A DNA stretch of 64,000 nucleotides, from contig JAAEST010000040.1 in NCBI GenBank assembly GCA_024229115.1, positions 1 through 64,000 of the forward strand, in the 5' to 3' direction. The notes under the pieces were generated by a model, which saw only the letters and a list, made by a program, of their open reading frames with translations, did no database searches and was not told the DNA's origin. This DNA is from Oligoflexia bacterium. Its GTDB lineage: Bacteria; Bdellovibrionota; Bacteriovoracia; Bacteriovoracales; Bacteriovoracaceae. Shown piece by piece: positions 6,776 through 16,058 of this stretch (position 1 is the stretch's first letter; each line of letters begins with the position of its first letter). A program made the position numbers and the translations under genes.

Positions 6776-7585
6776 TTATTGTTGTAAATAAACTTCAACG
6801 ATGTCTGTTGTAGCATTGTAGAAAGAAACTCCATTAGAAGTTTGCCCATCAGTTGAGAATGTTCCTTGAGATAGACCTTTTCCAAAAATGTAATACTTTG
6901 GTCCAGGTGTAACGATCATAACAGGAACAGGGATTCCATTTCCAACAGGAATTCTCATTTCTTTATTTGTACCTGTACTAATGACAGTTCCGTTACCAAT
7001 GGCAATTGTTTGACTTTGAATATTTTCAGTTGTCTCGCCATTAACATAATTTAAGAGATAGACAATCCCTCCAGTAAGTCCTGGCCCGGTACATCCTGCT
7101 CCTGCAGCAGTAGGAAGAGCCCCTGAACACATTGCAAATCGAACTTTAGGAATTGTTGAATTTGCAGCAGGATCTCTTTCTGTAGATTTTGCAAAAAGTG
7201 TATTTGTACAAGCAGTTTCACTAAAATCGAGAGTTAGCTCAATTGTCTGCCCGTTTAGATTATAAACTGCTCCGTTATTTGCTCCAGCACATCTAATATT
7301 TTGTGATATTTTATTTCCTGAAGTTGTATTTGCAGTATAACCAATACCTCCAAAACGATAACTTCCATTTGGAATCTCCATAACTGCAATATCATTTTCA
7401 TCAGCTAAGATCTCTGCGTGAGAACCAATAACCCCCTCAATATTGGCAGCTCCAACAACAATTCCACCATCTAGGATCGCTTTATCACTTGTTTTACCTA
7501 GAATAACTTTAGTGAAACCTGGATTATTAGATTCTGATCCACATGCAAAAAGAAAAAACATGCTCAATAAAAAGAAAACCCTCAT
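6776..7585 (-). CDS. Lipoprotein, first gene of the FecR/TPR-barrel operon
   Basis: The product (269 residues from the ATG at 7585) has a lipobox LFAC at residues 12-15 followed by GSESNN, so it should be acylated. The mature part is rich in Gly, Thr and Asn and looks beta-stranded, with six to seven cysteines in the middle (IRCAGANN, ACTN, AMCSG, GCTGPG) that could form disulfides. A GTG six bases upstream is part of the GAGGTG ribosome binding site and is not the start. No family recognised. As the leading gene it may be the cargo or partner of the FecR and barrel proteins. Confidence 0.7.
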   Translation of the reverse strand: MRVFFLLSMFFLFACGSESNNPGFTKVILGKTSDKAILDGGIVVGAANIEGVIGSHAEILADENDIAVMEIPNGSYRFGGIGYTANTTSGNKISQNIRCAGANNGAVYNLNGQTIELTLDFSETACTNTLFAKSTERDPAANSTIPKVRFAMCSGALPTAAGAGCTGPGLTGGIVYLLNYVNGETTENIQSQTIAIGNGTVISTGTNKEMRIPVGNGIPVPVMIVTPGPKYYIFGKGLSQGTFSTDGQTSNGVSFYNATTDIVEVYLQQ

Positions 7586-7684
7586 AGTCACCTCATAAAT
7601 TAAAAAGAATTTTAAATTTATAAAATGCTACAAAACGTAATTCGAAAACTGAATTTATTTAAGGTAAAGAAAGCTTATTCTTGA

Positions 7685-8605
7685 TTACGACCCTAAAGTA
7701 TTCATCGAAATTGAAAGCAGAAGATTCTCAACCGTTTCCTTTTCTGCATCCAGATTCTTCACTCCAAGAAATCCCATATTATCGAGAGTCACTCTCATCA
7801 TCATGAGCGTAAGATAGATTTCTTTAAAGAGTTCTTCAGATGGTGAGGCTTCAAGTTCTTCACCGATTTCAACAAGACGATTGCGAATTTCTTTAAGGCC
7901 GATCATTTCCGGGAAGTCACCAAGCTCTTCCATATCTTCCTCATTCATCATCACTGAAATTCCAATATCTTCTTCAGTTAAAATCATCTGCACATCATTT
8001 CTAAACTCAAGCACAAGAATTGTATCATTCTCATCCCCTTGAGAAATAAAGAAATCGCGAAGATCAATTTGTGAAAGCTCTATTTGAAAGTTGCTAACAC
8101 TTTGAAGAAAAATATTATTGGGATGATCACTAACCATCGACCAGCCATCCACTTCATGGACAGATTTTTGAAGGGCTTCCCACTCACCTTCGAGGTGATT
8201 GAAAAGTGCACTCTTTGTATTGGCACCCAGTTGCTCAATTTTAATGATGTCGGCAAAGACCCCTTCACAAAGATTATCCATCACCATGTAGAGAATCTCG
8301 TTTTCAAGGGACTCGATATATTCCTCTATCAAATCCGCCGCTTTTTCCACTCTCCCATCGTCCAGATAGCAAGTCATCAGATTGGAGATAACTTCCGAGT
8401 CAGGAATAGTGAAAAGCTCTTCTGCCGTCTCAAACGCAATCACAGCACTACGAGGACCACCTTCTTGGGCCAAGGCCACCCCATAAATCTTCCAAAATCC
8501 CGCCTCTTTCTTGTGATTTTCAATCTCTTTCTCACAGAAAGACTTAAGCTCACTAAACTGAGCTTCCTCGATATACTTCTGGGCCTTTGTAAAAAAATGA
8601 CTCAT
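7685..8605 (-). CDS. Cytoplasmic TPR-like helical protein
   Basis: The product (306 residues) has no signal peptide. The first 120 residues contain TPR-like helix pairs (FWKIYGVALAQEGGPRSAVI and SEVISNLMTCYLDDGRVEKA). The remainder is acidic, with many Asp, Glu and Met residues and mixed secondary structure. The start at 8605 is chosen because AAGAGG lies nine bases upstream; the ATG at 8614 would touch that site. Function unknown. It stands alone, divergent from the secreted hydrolase at 8698. Confidence 0.65.
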   Translation of the reverse strand: MSHFFTKAQKYIEEAQFSELKSFCEKEIENHKKEAGFWKIYGVALAQEGGPRSAVIAFETAEELFTIPDSEVISNLMTCYLDDGRVEKAADLIEEYIESLENEILYMVMDNLCEGVFADIIKIEQLGANTKSALFNHLEGEWEALQKSVHEVDGWSMVSDHPNNIFLQSVSNFQIELSQIDLRDFFISQGDENDTILVLEFRNDVQMILTEEDIGISVMMNEEDMEELGDFPEMIGLKEIRNRLVEIGEELEASPSEELFKEIYLTLMMMRVTLDNMGFLGVKNLDAEKETVENLLLSISMNTLGS

Positions 8606-8697
8606 GGCAAACATCCTCTTACATCATTATACAATAGTTGCCAAAATACGCCACACTAGATATGACTTAAAGCTAATTTTACCCTAACGAGATCCTA

Positions 8698-9921
8698 ATG
8701 AAGAGAGTGCAACTACTTGTTATCGCATTATTGTCCCTAAGCAGCAACGCTCAATGGAATAGTGCCGCGAGAGATTTGGAGAAAATCTACGATCATCCAT
8801 TCCGCGATGAGGTTATGACCACCGTTTGGGGAAATATCGTTAAAACTCGTTTCGCTGAAAGATCAAAAGAAAAAATTAAAACTGAATCCCGAACTATTTA
8901 TGCCGACCTAAGACTTGCGCAAGATATGCCTTATCACTATTCCTACTCAAAGAAATGGAAGAGCGATGAGGCCAAGCCCGTCTTTGTTTTCATTCCAGGA
9001 ATCTTTTCGCCAATCGATGGTTACCAGGCCAAAGATATGGTTCGTCGTTTTGTTAATCTTGGTTATCGAGTTGTTTCATTTTCAAACCCTTTGGGAAAAC
9101 AATATCTCGAGGCCGACCCAAAACACGAACTTCTTGATCTTGAAATTCAAGCAAAGATTTATCAGAAGGCCATCTACAATATTCTCGATATTTTAAAAAT
9201 TAGAAAGCAGTGGAATGGTCACGCAATCATTGGTGGCGTGAGCTACGGGGCACTTGCTTCAAGTATCATCTTCACTATTGATCAACGTCTTTCAAGAAAA
9301 GCTCGTAACCAAAGTTACCTCAATCAGCTTGTTATCTTTGGTCCACCTATGAATCTTATTAGAAGTGCTCAAAGACTTGATATGTATATTGAGCAAACGA
9401 AGACTTATAAATACTTCGACTCCCTTCCTAGGGCGATTCAAAGTTACTTCCATCTTAGAAATATGAAAGATCGTAACGATGCTACCTATGAAACTCATAT
9501 GATGGCGCGTGAAGCTTTAACGCAAGAATCTTTTGTGAAAGGTTTAGCAGGAGCAGTCAGCACTTATAGCCGCGTGAATGGACTTAATGTCGTTCCTAAA
9601 AAAGACTATAAGGCCTGGAAGAAAAAACTTCGCTTTATTCCTACTTTCCAAGACATGAGTTCTAAGGCCTATAAGAAAATGAGCACAACGAAGATGGCGA
9701 TTCTTTCTCGTTGGATTCTCGAAAGTAAGTCTCTTATTCAAGGAAAACCAAATAAGAAGATTATGATTCTTGCGGCTGCTGATGATGTCATCAATGATGG
9801 CGTTGATCCTAAGCTTAGAGGTCTACCAGAAACCATGGAACTTCCTTTCGGTGGCCACTATGGTTTCCAGTGTCTTGAATGGTTTGATCGCTTAATTACG
9901 GCCCAATTCAAACTAGACTAA
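8698..9921 (+). CDS. Secreted alpha/beta-hydrolase
   Basis: The 407-residue protein has a signal peptide (1-18, cut before QWNSA). The strand-nucleophile elbow GGVSYGALA places the catalytic Ser at residue 182. The oxyanion side is VFIPGIFSPIDG near residue 100, an Asp follows in LAAADDVINDG, and the His is in FGGHYGFQ near the end, completing a Ser-Asp-His triad. Substrate unknown; an exported lipase or esterase acting on envelope or prey lipids is possible. Its stop codon lies one base from that of the convergent metalloprotease gene. Confidence 0.8.
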   Translation: MKRVQLLVIALLSLSSNAQWNSAARDLEKIYDHPFRDEVMTTVWGNIVKTRFAERSKEKIKTESRTIYADLRLAQDMPYHYSYSKKWKSDEAKPVFVFIPGIFSPIDGYQAKDMVRRFVNLGYRVVSFSNPLGKQYLEADPKHELLDLEIQAKIYQKAIYNILDILKIRKQWNGHAIIGGVSYGALASSIIFTIDQRLSRKARNQSYLNQLVIFGPPMNLIRSAQRLDMYIEQTKTYKYFDSLPRAIQSYFHLRNMKDRNDATYETHMMAREALTQESFVKGLAGAVSTYSRVNGLNVVPKKDYKAWKKKLRFIPTFQDMSSKAYKKMSTTKMAILSRWILESKSLIQGKPNKKIMILAAADDVINDGVDPKLRGLPETMELPFGGHYGFQCLEWFDRLITAQFKLD

Positions 9922-9922
9922 A

Positions 9923-12799
9923 CTAGAGCTCAAACGTTCCTCGTACAATTACTTCCGTTCCCGTGTCATGAACATAACTTGAGTCATCAAGCTTATACTG
10001 AATCACGTCCACATCAACTGGCACCATATAACCAAAGAGCCATGAAGAGCGAAGGCCAAAGTAATTACTTCTTAAATCACTATTACGTTTGAATCCACGC
10101 CCAGTGAAAATATATTCTGTCTTAATAAAGTCTTGCCCAGCAATTAGATTAAGTTTCTTTAAATAGAAGGGAGAAAGACCCCAACCCCAACCGATGTCAC
10201 CCAGTTTATAATCAAGCTCGAGATTATAAGTAATCATCTCATTACCGAAAGCATCGTTAACATCGAGACCTTTGAAACTATGAAAGGATGAATAATCATA
10301 GTCAGTAAATCCCCCACCATAAATCACACCGTCGAGAATTCCTTTCTTATCAAGCTTTCCATAGGTTCCTCTAGCATGAAAGAGCATATCCTTAAAGAGT
10401 TTAAAGTGCGGTGAAAGCTGATACTCATAACCCATGTAACGATCAGCATATTCTACATCTGAAAAACTAAAGTTAAGAGAAAGATCAAGCCCTTGAAAGA
10501 AGTCGTCATGCTTAAGCTTTGGAAGGACAATTGTATTATTAAAGTACGCTTCTCTCAGATCACGAGTCGAAACAAAGTCAGTAATCTTCTTTTGCCCAAT
10601 TCCTAGATTGGAGCGCATATTAAAGAAGCCTTTCTCCCAAGTCTTCGCAAAGCCAAAACCATAGAGTTCGTTTTCATCAGGACGTGAACGAAGTGAAGTC
10701 TTCACAAACGTTCGATCATAGTAAGCCACTGTACTTAACCATCCCCAGTCATGAACGATTGAACCAGTTGGAGTCACTTCATCAAAATCAGGAAAGTATT
10801 TAACACTTAATCGAATCTGATCTTTATCGAGTGGATCGTTAAGATTTGTCGAAACCATCCATGTATTAAGATTTTCTCCACCTACATAATTGATCGTCCA
10901 ATAATGAGGAAGAAAGTGGCGGGCCGAAGGATAAGAACTGTCGGCGACATTTGTCGTTTCAGGTTTTCTTTCGACGTCCCCCACAGAACGAACTGTCTTT
11001 GTTCTATTAGATCTGGCTTCTTCTCTTAGTTCTTTAATGATTTCGCGACAGCCATGCTTAAGAGAATAGAGATTCTGTGGATCTTGCTTCATATAAACCA
11101 CAGTATTATTTTCATCCCAACGAAGAGCACTCACACCTTCAATCCAAGAATCTTTTAAAGTCGTCACTCTCGCTTGATCTAAAGATGTGTAACGACCAAT
11201 CAAAATTTTATTTTCTTGATGAAAGAGAAAATTATTGTCACAAGTTGCTAGCACACGAGTTGGTTCATTAAAGGAAGAAAACTTTCTCGTCTTTTTGAAA
11301 TTTCCATCCTTATATTCTACAAGCCAATATTGCCAAGCTTCTTTTAAGTTATCTCCATTCACCATCATCGCCACAAACTCTTTTCCTTTGAACTGAAAAG
11401 TTTGTGCACTTTGAATTTGAACATACGGAGGTAGACTTAGTTTTGCTTTCTCTTCAAATTCTTTCTTCGTTTTAAGATTGGTATCGACGATATGCCAGCG
11501 ACCATAATTGAATACAATATTATACTTCTTTCCATCCTTGGTCTGAAATGGGTAATCCCCTTTGATCTCTGAAAAAGAATTGAGTTCACCATTTTCCTTA
11601 TTTACCACAGAAGCTTCTTTTTGCTTCTTCACTCGCAAGTAAGTACTCGTATTAACCAATAATTCATTTTCGTTTTCACTGCGAACAATGCGATCAATAT
11701 AAGGAGGAACACGAAATTCTTTTGATGTATCATCTTCTAAATCAAGAGAAACAAGTCTTTCAATACGATCTCCAAATTGAAGAGTCCAAAGTTTTCCATC
11801 AGCAACAGTGAAGTCTCTTTGAAAAACCATAATGCGATCATCTTTTTGAATTGGAATCTGAACGAAGTTCTTTTTCACAACAGGCTTTTCTTGGAAGGCT
11901 TTTTGATTTGCAAAGAGCTCTGCTCTCTTTCTCGTCCTCCACTCCTTGAAGGCCACAGTCGCCGTCTTTCCAATACAACGATCAAAAGCAATATTTAAAA
12001 AGAAAGGAATTTGAGAAGAATTGAATTGAACAATACATCTAATGGCCCCAGGCTTTTCCATTTCCACTTCTGTTAAAAAGAGCGCCCCCACCCAATAAGG
12101 ATATTGTCCATATGGATACTTAAGAGGTTGATCAAGACATTCAATCTCGTCACAGAAATTATCATCCATCAGACGAGAATAAGTTTCAGTGACAAAGAGA
12201 TTATTTTTTGGACGACCTCCATCTGTGAAGTAGGCCTCTCCCCAAGTCGCAATCCCTTCAGTGAACCAACGAGGTGTGACTCCCCCTAATTTTCCAACTG
12301 AACCAAAAATATTTCGAATACCTTTTAAGATCCCACGAGTTTGATCCATATGAACAATGTGAATCAATTCATGAAGAATAAGTCCTTTTAACCAATCTGC
12401 TGAATTAACTAGATGCTCTGAGCCAACTGGTGGTTGGGTAAACAAATACATTATATTTCTTGGAAAAACAGTAGCCGCACCATTTGCTCTGGTATATTCC
12501 TCTTCCACGACCACGTGAATATTAGTCGTCGGACGATACTCAAAGTAATCGAAGATCGGTAGAGAATCTTTCTGAAAAACTTCGATCACTCGATCAACAA
12601 ACGCTTTTTGCTTTATGTCAGCATGGATTTCGAATTCGACTTTTCCTAGCTTCGTTTCTAATTCAAAAGTATATGTTTTGTTTTCGCTCTTTCCATCATT
12701 CGTTCCATAGTTAATTGACGTCGATGAATATACTTGACTAAAAAAGCCAAGCATTAATATGGTTAGCAAAAACCTAATAATATTATTACTTTCTTTCAT
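9923..12799 (-). CDS. Large outer-membrane-associated zinc metalloprotease
   Basis: The product (958 residues from the ATG at 12799, set by an AAAGGGGAG ribosome binding site) has a signal peptide of about 25 residues. A gluzincin active site HELIH starts at residue 143, with the third ligand in WFTEGIATWGEAYF about 35 residues later, as in peptidase MA-like enzymes. The middle 350 residues look like a beta propeller of repeated strands. The C-terminal 300 residues are alternating strands of a barrel, ending VIVRGTFEL. The architecture suggests a protease anchored in or exported through the outer membrane. An in-frame ATG 16 codons upstream would put hydrophilic residues before the signal peptide and is rejected. 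Confidence 0.82.
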   Translation of the reverse strand: MKESNNIIRFLLTILMLGFFSQVYSSTSINYGTNDGKSENKTYTFELETKLGKVEFEIHADIKQKAFVDRVIEVFQKDSLPIFDYFEYRPTTNIHVVVEEEYTRANGAATVFPRNIMYLFTQPPVGSEHLVNSADWLKGLILHELIHIVHMDQTRGILKGIRNIFGSVGKLGGVTPRWFTEGIATWGEAYFTDGGRPKNNLFVTETYSRLMDDNFCDEIECLDQPLKYPYGQYPYWVGALFLTEVEMEKPGAIRCIVQFNSSQIPFFLNIAFDRCIGKTATVAFKEWRTRKRAELFANQKAFQEKPVVKKNFVQIPIQKDDRIMVFQRDFTVADGKLWTLQFGDRIERLVSLDLEDDTSKEFRVPPYIDRIVRSENENELLVNTSTYLRVKKQKEASVVNKENGELNSFSEIKGDYPFQTKDGKKYNIVFNYGRWHIVDTNLKTKKEFEEKAKLSLPPYVQIQSAQTFQFKGKEFVAMMVNGDNLKEAWQYWLVEYKDGNFKKTRKFSSFNEPTRVLATCDNNFLFHQENKILIGRYTSLDQARVTTLKDSWIEGVSALRWDENNTVVYMKQDPQNLYSLKHGCREIIKELREEARSNRTKTVRSVGDVERKPETTNVADSSYPSARHFLPHYWTINYVGGENLNTWMVSTNLNDPLDKDQIRLSVKYFPDFDEVTPTGSIVHDWGWLSTVAYYDRTFVKTSLRSRPDENELYGFGFAKTWEKGFFNMRSNLGIGQKKITDFVSTRDLREAYFNNTIVLPKLKHDDFFQGLDLSLNFSFSDVEYADRYMGYEYQLSPHFKLFKDMLFHARGTYGKLDKKGILDGVIYGGGFTDYDYSSFHSFKGLDVNDAFGNEMITYNLELDYKLGDIGWGWGLSPFYLKKLNLIAGQDFIKTEYIFTGRGFKRNSDLRSNYFGLRSSWLFGYMVPVDVDVIQYKLDDSSYVHDTGTEVIVRGTFEL

Positions 12800-12808
12800 G
12801 TTCTCCCC

Positions 12809-12837
12809 TTTCAAGGGTATACCTTTTTGACTATAAT
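12809..12837 (+). promoter_or_regulatory. Possible promoter of the pal operon
   Basis: A perfect TATAAT at 12832-12837 lies 17 bases after TTTCAA (12809-12814), a weak -35. Transcription would start near 12844, about 25 bases before the pal ATG. The -35 overlaps the ribosome binding site of the divergent metalloprotease gene, and a GGTATACC palindrome lies between the boxes. Confidence 0.4.
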
Positions 12838-12868
12838 AGATGCACATGCATTTTAAAGGAGTGGAAAG

Positions 12869-13384
12869 ATGTATTCAATAAAAACAATGGCCATGGCACT
12901 TATTCTAGCGGTAACACTAGGAGTAACAGGTTGTGGTTCTTCAAAAAAGAAATCAAATAATAACAGTGGTGCTAATCCTTCAATGGAAAGCTCAAACAGA
13001 TCAGATGCTGCTTTTGAATTAAATGGTGACTCTGACTCTGGAAAAGCTGGTGCTCTTCAAACTGTATTCTTTGGTTTTAACTCAGCTCAACTTTCTTCAA
13101 GCACAAGAGCAGCATTAGATGCTAACGCTCAAGTTCTTAAAGACAATGACGATGTTGAAATTCAAGTTGAAGGTCACTGTGATGAGCGTGGTGGTGTTCA
13201 GTACAACTTAGCTCTAGGTGAAAGAAGAGCAAGAGCTGTTAAGAACTACCTAGTAAGCATGGGTGTAAGTGCTTCAAGAATCAGTACAATTTCTTTTGGT
13301 AAAGAAAGACCAGTGTCTTTTGGACATGACGAGTCTTCTTGGTCAAGAAACAGAAGAGCGAACTTCGTAGTTACTGACAAATAA
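12869..13384 (+). CDS. pal: Peptidoglycan-associated lipoprotein Pal
   Basis: The 171-residue lipoprotein has lipobox GVTGC at residues 18-22. After a Ser/Asn-rich linker comes an OmpA-type peptidoglycan-binding domain from about residue 64: VFFGFNSAQL, EGHCDERGGVQYNLALGERR and the closing SWSRNRRANFVV, all Pal signatures. Pal tethers the outer membrane to peptidoglycan and works with Tol proteins in envelope constriction. It is the first gene of a lipoprotein operon that includes a CpoB-like gene; tolQRAB are not in the window. An AAAGGAG ribosome binding site precedes the ATG. Confidence 0.95.
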   Translation: MYSIKTMAMALILAVTLGVTGCGSSKKKSNNNSGANPSMESSNRSDAAFELNGDSDSGKAGALQTVFFGFNSAQLSSSTRAALDANAQVLKDNDDVEIQVEGHCDERGGVQYNLALGERRARAVKNYLVSMGVSASRISTISFGKERPVSFGHDESSWSRNRRANFVVTDK

Positions 13385-13686
13385 TGATCAAAACTTTAGT
13401 TATTACTTTTTTATTAATAACTCTTGGGGCGTGCGGTTTAGCGACAACACGCCCCAAATACGAAATGGCCATGGCACAAACTGCATTTTTGGCCGCCAGA
13501 GACGCTAACGCACAAACACTCGCTCCTGGTTTTTTTAGAAAAGCCGAGTTCTACTACCTAAAGGCCAAAAGTTCTTACAAAAGAAAAAACTTCAATAAGG
13601 CCAAACAGTACGCGACTTTATCTCAAAAATTTTCAGAAAAAGCAGAAGCGGTTGCTATTCGTAAAAAGGCTTTAGAAAACCTCTAA
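13384..13686 (+). CDS. Small DUF4398-like lipoprotein
   Basis: The 100-residue product has lipobox LGAC at residues 14-17. The mature helical part has repeated Ala-spaced helices (AQTAFLAARDANAQTLAPGFFRKAE and KAKQYATLSQKFSEKAEAVA regions), the pattern of DUF4398 proteins often found next to OmpA/Pal lipoproteins. The start codon overlaps the pal stop by one base (TAATG), so it is translationally coupled to pal. The family assignment is from pattern only. Confidence 0.75.
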   Translation: MIKTLVITFLLITLGACGLATTRPKYEMAMAQTAFLAARDANAQTLAPGFFRKAEFYYLKAKSSYKRKNFNKAKQYATLSQKFSEKAEAVAIRKKALENL

Positions 13687-13704
13687 AGGTAACAGGATAT
13701 CTGT

Positions 13705-14466
13705 ATGCATTCTAAAATTTTTATTCTTTCTCTAATTCTCATTATTAGTGCCTGTAAAACTCGTGAAGATATTGCCAGAGAACAAATGGTTGATAACATC
13801 GCTGTTCAGGTTTCAGACTCACAAAAGCTTAGTGCTGATATCACAGTGAGAATGCAATCAATTGAAGAGAGACTTAACTCTATTACCGGAAAAGTTGAAG
13901 AGACTGAATACAATACAGGTCAAACTATTGAATCAAAAATGAAAGGCGTTGAAGAAAGACTCGCCGTCATGGAAACAAACTATGAAGCTCAAACAAAGCA
14001 GCTGAGTGCCATTGAAGGAAAACTAAAACAACAAGATGAATATCTTCAAAATGTTTTAAAAACTCTACAAGGACTTTCTTCCAAACCTAAAAAAGTGAAA
14101 GCAAAATCTCCTTACCAAGCGGCCATGAGTGAATATAAAAGAGGTCGTTACAAGACAGCAGAGCCGATGCTTGAAGATCTTCTTTCTAAGAAGCTTAGCT
14201 CTGGTCAGAAAGCGAGAGTGACTCACAATCTTGGTATGATTAATTATATGAATAAGAATAATAAGAAGGCGCTGATTTATTTCAGTCAGCTTTTCACTAA
14301 ATATCCAAAGTCTGGTTATAACAAGAATGGACTATTCTTCTTAGCAAAGACTTTTGAAAGGCTTGGTCAAAAGGAAGAGGCCAAGCAAACGCTTAATGAA
14401 TTAATTGCAAAGTGGCCGAAGGCCAAGCAAGTGAAGAAAGCGAAGGCACTTTTAGGGAAGCTATGA
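13705..14466 (+). CDS. CpoB/YbgF-like Tol-Pal associated protein, here a lipoprotein
   Basis: The 253-residue product has lipobox IISAC, a long coiled coil (about residues 30-125, heptads such as MQSIEERLNSITGKVEE), a Lys-rich hinge, and a C-terminal TPR-like domain (PYQAAMSEYKRGRYKTAEPM, AKTFERLGQKEEAKQTLNEL). This is the order found in CpoB/YbgF, which links Tol-Pal to peptidoglycan synthesis. CpoB of enteric bacteria is soluble in the periplasm; the lipobox here is a difference. It sits in the pal operon, in agreement with the assignment. Confidence 0.82.
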   Translation: MHSKIFILSLILIISACKTREDIAREQMVDNIAVQVSDSQKLSADITVRMQSIEERLNSITGKVEETEYNTGQTIESKMKGVEERLAVMETNYEAQTKQLSAIEGKLKQQDEYLQNVLKTLQGLSSKPKKVKAKSPYQAAMSEYKRGRYKTAEPMLEDLLSKKLSSGQKARVTHNLGMINYMNKNNKKALIYFSQLFTKYPKSGYNKNGLFFLAKTFERLGQKEEAKQTLNELIAKWPKAKQVKKAKALLGKL

Positions 14467-16058
14467 AAAAACTAAAAATTTTATTAGTCCTCATCGGACT
14501 AATGTCTCTGACAGGATGTCAGTGGTTTATTGATCAAATCGATGACAAAGAATACGATGTGATCAATCTTGATGGGAAGAATCTCTCACTGGTCTTCTCT
14601 CATAATATTAACGGTGAAACTCATCCTTGTGGTTGCCGTCACTTCCCTCTCGGGGGACTTCCTCAAGTCGCTGGTCAATTAGAAAAATTAAGAAAGAAGA
14701 ATGAAGTTATCTACGTGGACACCGGAGATATGATCTTTCCAAGTGTGAGTGTTCCAAAAATTGTTGATAAGTCTCTTTCATTCACTGCCAATGGTATTTT
14801 CCAAGCAGTTAGTAAGCAAGGACTTAACTACTTTGTTCCGGGTGATCAAGACCTCGCTAAAGGTGTTGATTATCTTGCCAGTCTCTTAAAAGGTTCGAAA
14901 GTAAAACTTTTGGTTGCTAACCTTGTTGATGAGAAGAAATTTCCTCATAAGAAATGGGTGAAGATTGAAAAAGGACCTCACGCAATTTTCTTAGTAGGTA
15001 TCGTTCATCCAAGTGTGTACCAGTATCAATATCAAAAGCTCTTTAAAGATCCAGTTCAAAGTCTCAAGGAAGTGGTAGAAAAGCTAAAGAAAGATGAAGG
15101 TTATGATGAGAAGTCTCCTTTCCATCGTCTGGTAATGCTAAGCCACGCGGGAAGAGATAATGATGAGAAGCTGGCCAAGGCCGTTCCACAATTTGATTGG
15201 ATTATTGGGGCCCACTCACAAAGCTTTATTAGAAATCCAATTCCTGAAGGAAAAACAAATATCGTGCAAGTTCTTTCTCGTAATCACTACTTAGGGGAAA
15301 TTGAATTTAGAATGGATAAAGATAAGAAGTCTGATCAATATAATATTCATGAGATTAGAGATGAATTAAAAGATGAGCTAAAGCCAAATCCTTACCTTGC
15401 TTTCATTGATAAACATAAAGAAGAACTCAACAAGATTCAGTCTTCTGAACAGCAAGCTGATCTTCCTCCTTCAGACAATCAAATGAAAACATCTGCTTCT
15501 TGTATGGAATGTCATGATGATCAAGTGGCCCACTGGCAAAAGACTCCTCACTCAATGGCCTTTGCCACTCTTCTTAATGCAAAAGAAGAAAAGAATATGC
15601 AATGTATCGGTTGTCATAGTGTGGGACTAAAAGATCCTAATGGATATCAGAACTTTCACAATATTGTCAGATTTGATGGCAAACAAGATACGGCTAAAAA
15701 AGAAAAGTATTGGAAGGAAGTCTCAGAGGCCTTTGGAAAAATTGAGTCTGTAAGAAAACTTAGTGCTAAAGAGCTCAAGGGTCATGCAGTAAAATGGCAA
15801 AAGATTGATGAGAAACATAAGGTCACTCATAATTACGCCAATGTTCAGTGTCTTAATTGCCATGATCAAGATTCAGAGCACCCTTTTTCAGTAAAAGAAA
15901 AACAATCAAAAGCAAGCATGCAAAAGAAGTGTTTAGAATGTCATGACCCTGATCAATCACCAGAGTGGTACTTTAAAAAAGAAAATGGTCTACCAGGTGA
16001 TCTCAATCAGAAGGTTTTAGATAAGCATTTTAAAGCTATAAGTTGTCCAAAAGCTTAA
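14463..16058 (+). CDS. Lipoprotein with UshA-like phosphoesterase and tetraheme cytochrome c domains
   Basis: The product (531 residues from the ATG at 14463, overlapping the previous stop as ATGA) has lipobox LTGC at about residues 16-19. Residues 40-310 resemble the calcineurin-type 5'-nucleotidase fold: SHNINGETHPCGCRHFPLGG, VDTGDMIF and WIIGAHSQSF. The C-terminal third has four CxxCH heme sites beginning at residues 347, 381, 463 and 490, with further His residues as possible axial ligands. It resembles the UshA-like (seleno)protein family joined to a multiheme cytochrome, a combination known from deltaproteobacterial genomes. The PCGC motif has Cys where some relatives have selenocysteine. 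Electron-transfer partner and substrate are unknown. Confidence 0.82.
   Translation: MKKLKILLVLIGLMSLTGCQWFIDQIDDKEYDVINLDGKNLSLVFSHNINGETHPCGCRHFPLGGLPQVAGQLEKLRKKNEVIYVDTGDMIFPSVSVPKIVDKSLSFTANGIFQAVSKQGLNYFVPGDQDLAKGVDYLASLLKGSKVKLLVANLVDEKKFPHKKWVKIEKGPHAIFLVGIVHPSVYQYQYQKLFKDPVQSLKEVVEKLKKDEGYDEKSPFHRLVMLSHAGRDNDEKLAKAVPQFDWIIGAHSQSFIRNPIPEGKTNIVQVLSRNHYLGEIEFRMDKDKKSDQYNIHEIRDELKDELKPNPYLAFIDKHKEELNKIQSSEQQADLPPSDNQMKTSASCMECHDDQVAHWQKTPHSMAFATLLNAKEEKNMQCIGCHSVGLKDPNGYQNFHNIVRFDGKQDTAKKEKYWKEVSEAFGKIESVRKLSAKELKGHAVKWQKIDEKHKVTHNYANVQCLNCHDQDSEHPFSVKEKQSKASMQKKCLECHDPDQSPEWYFKKENGLPGDLNQKVLDKHFKAISCPKA

Noticed and set aside
14463-16058. Selenoprotein in the UshA-like family
   Set aside because: The motif has Cys (PCGC) and no in-frame TGA is present.
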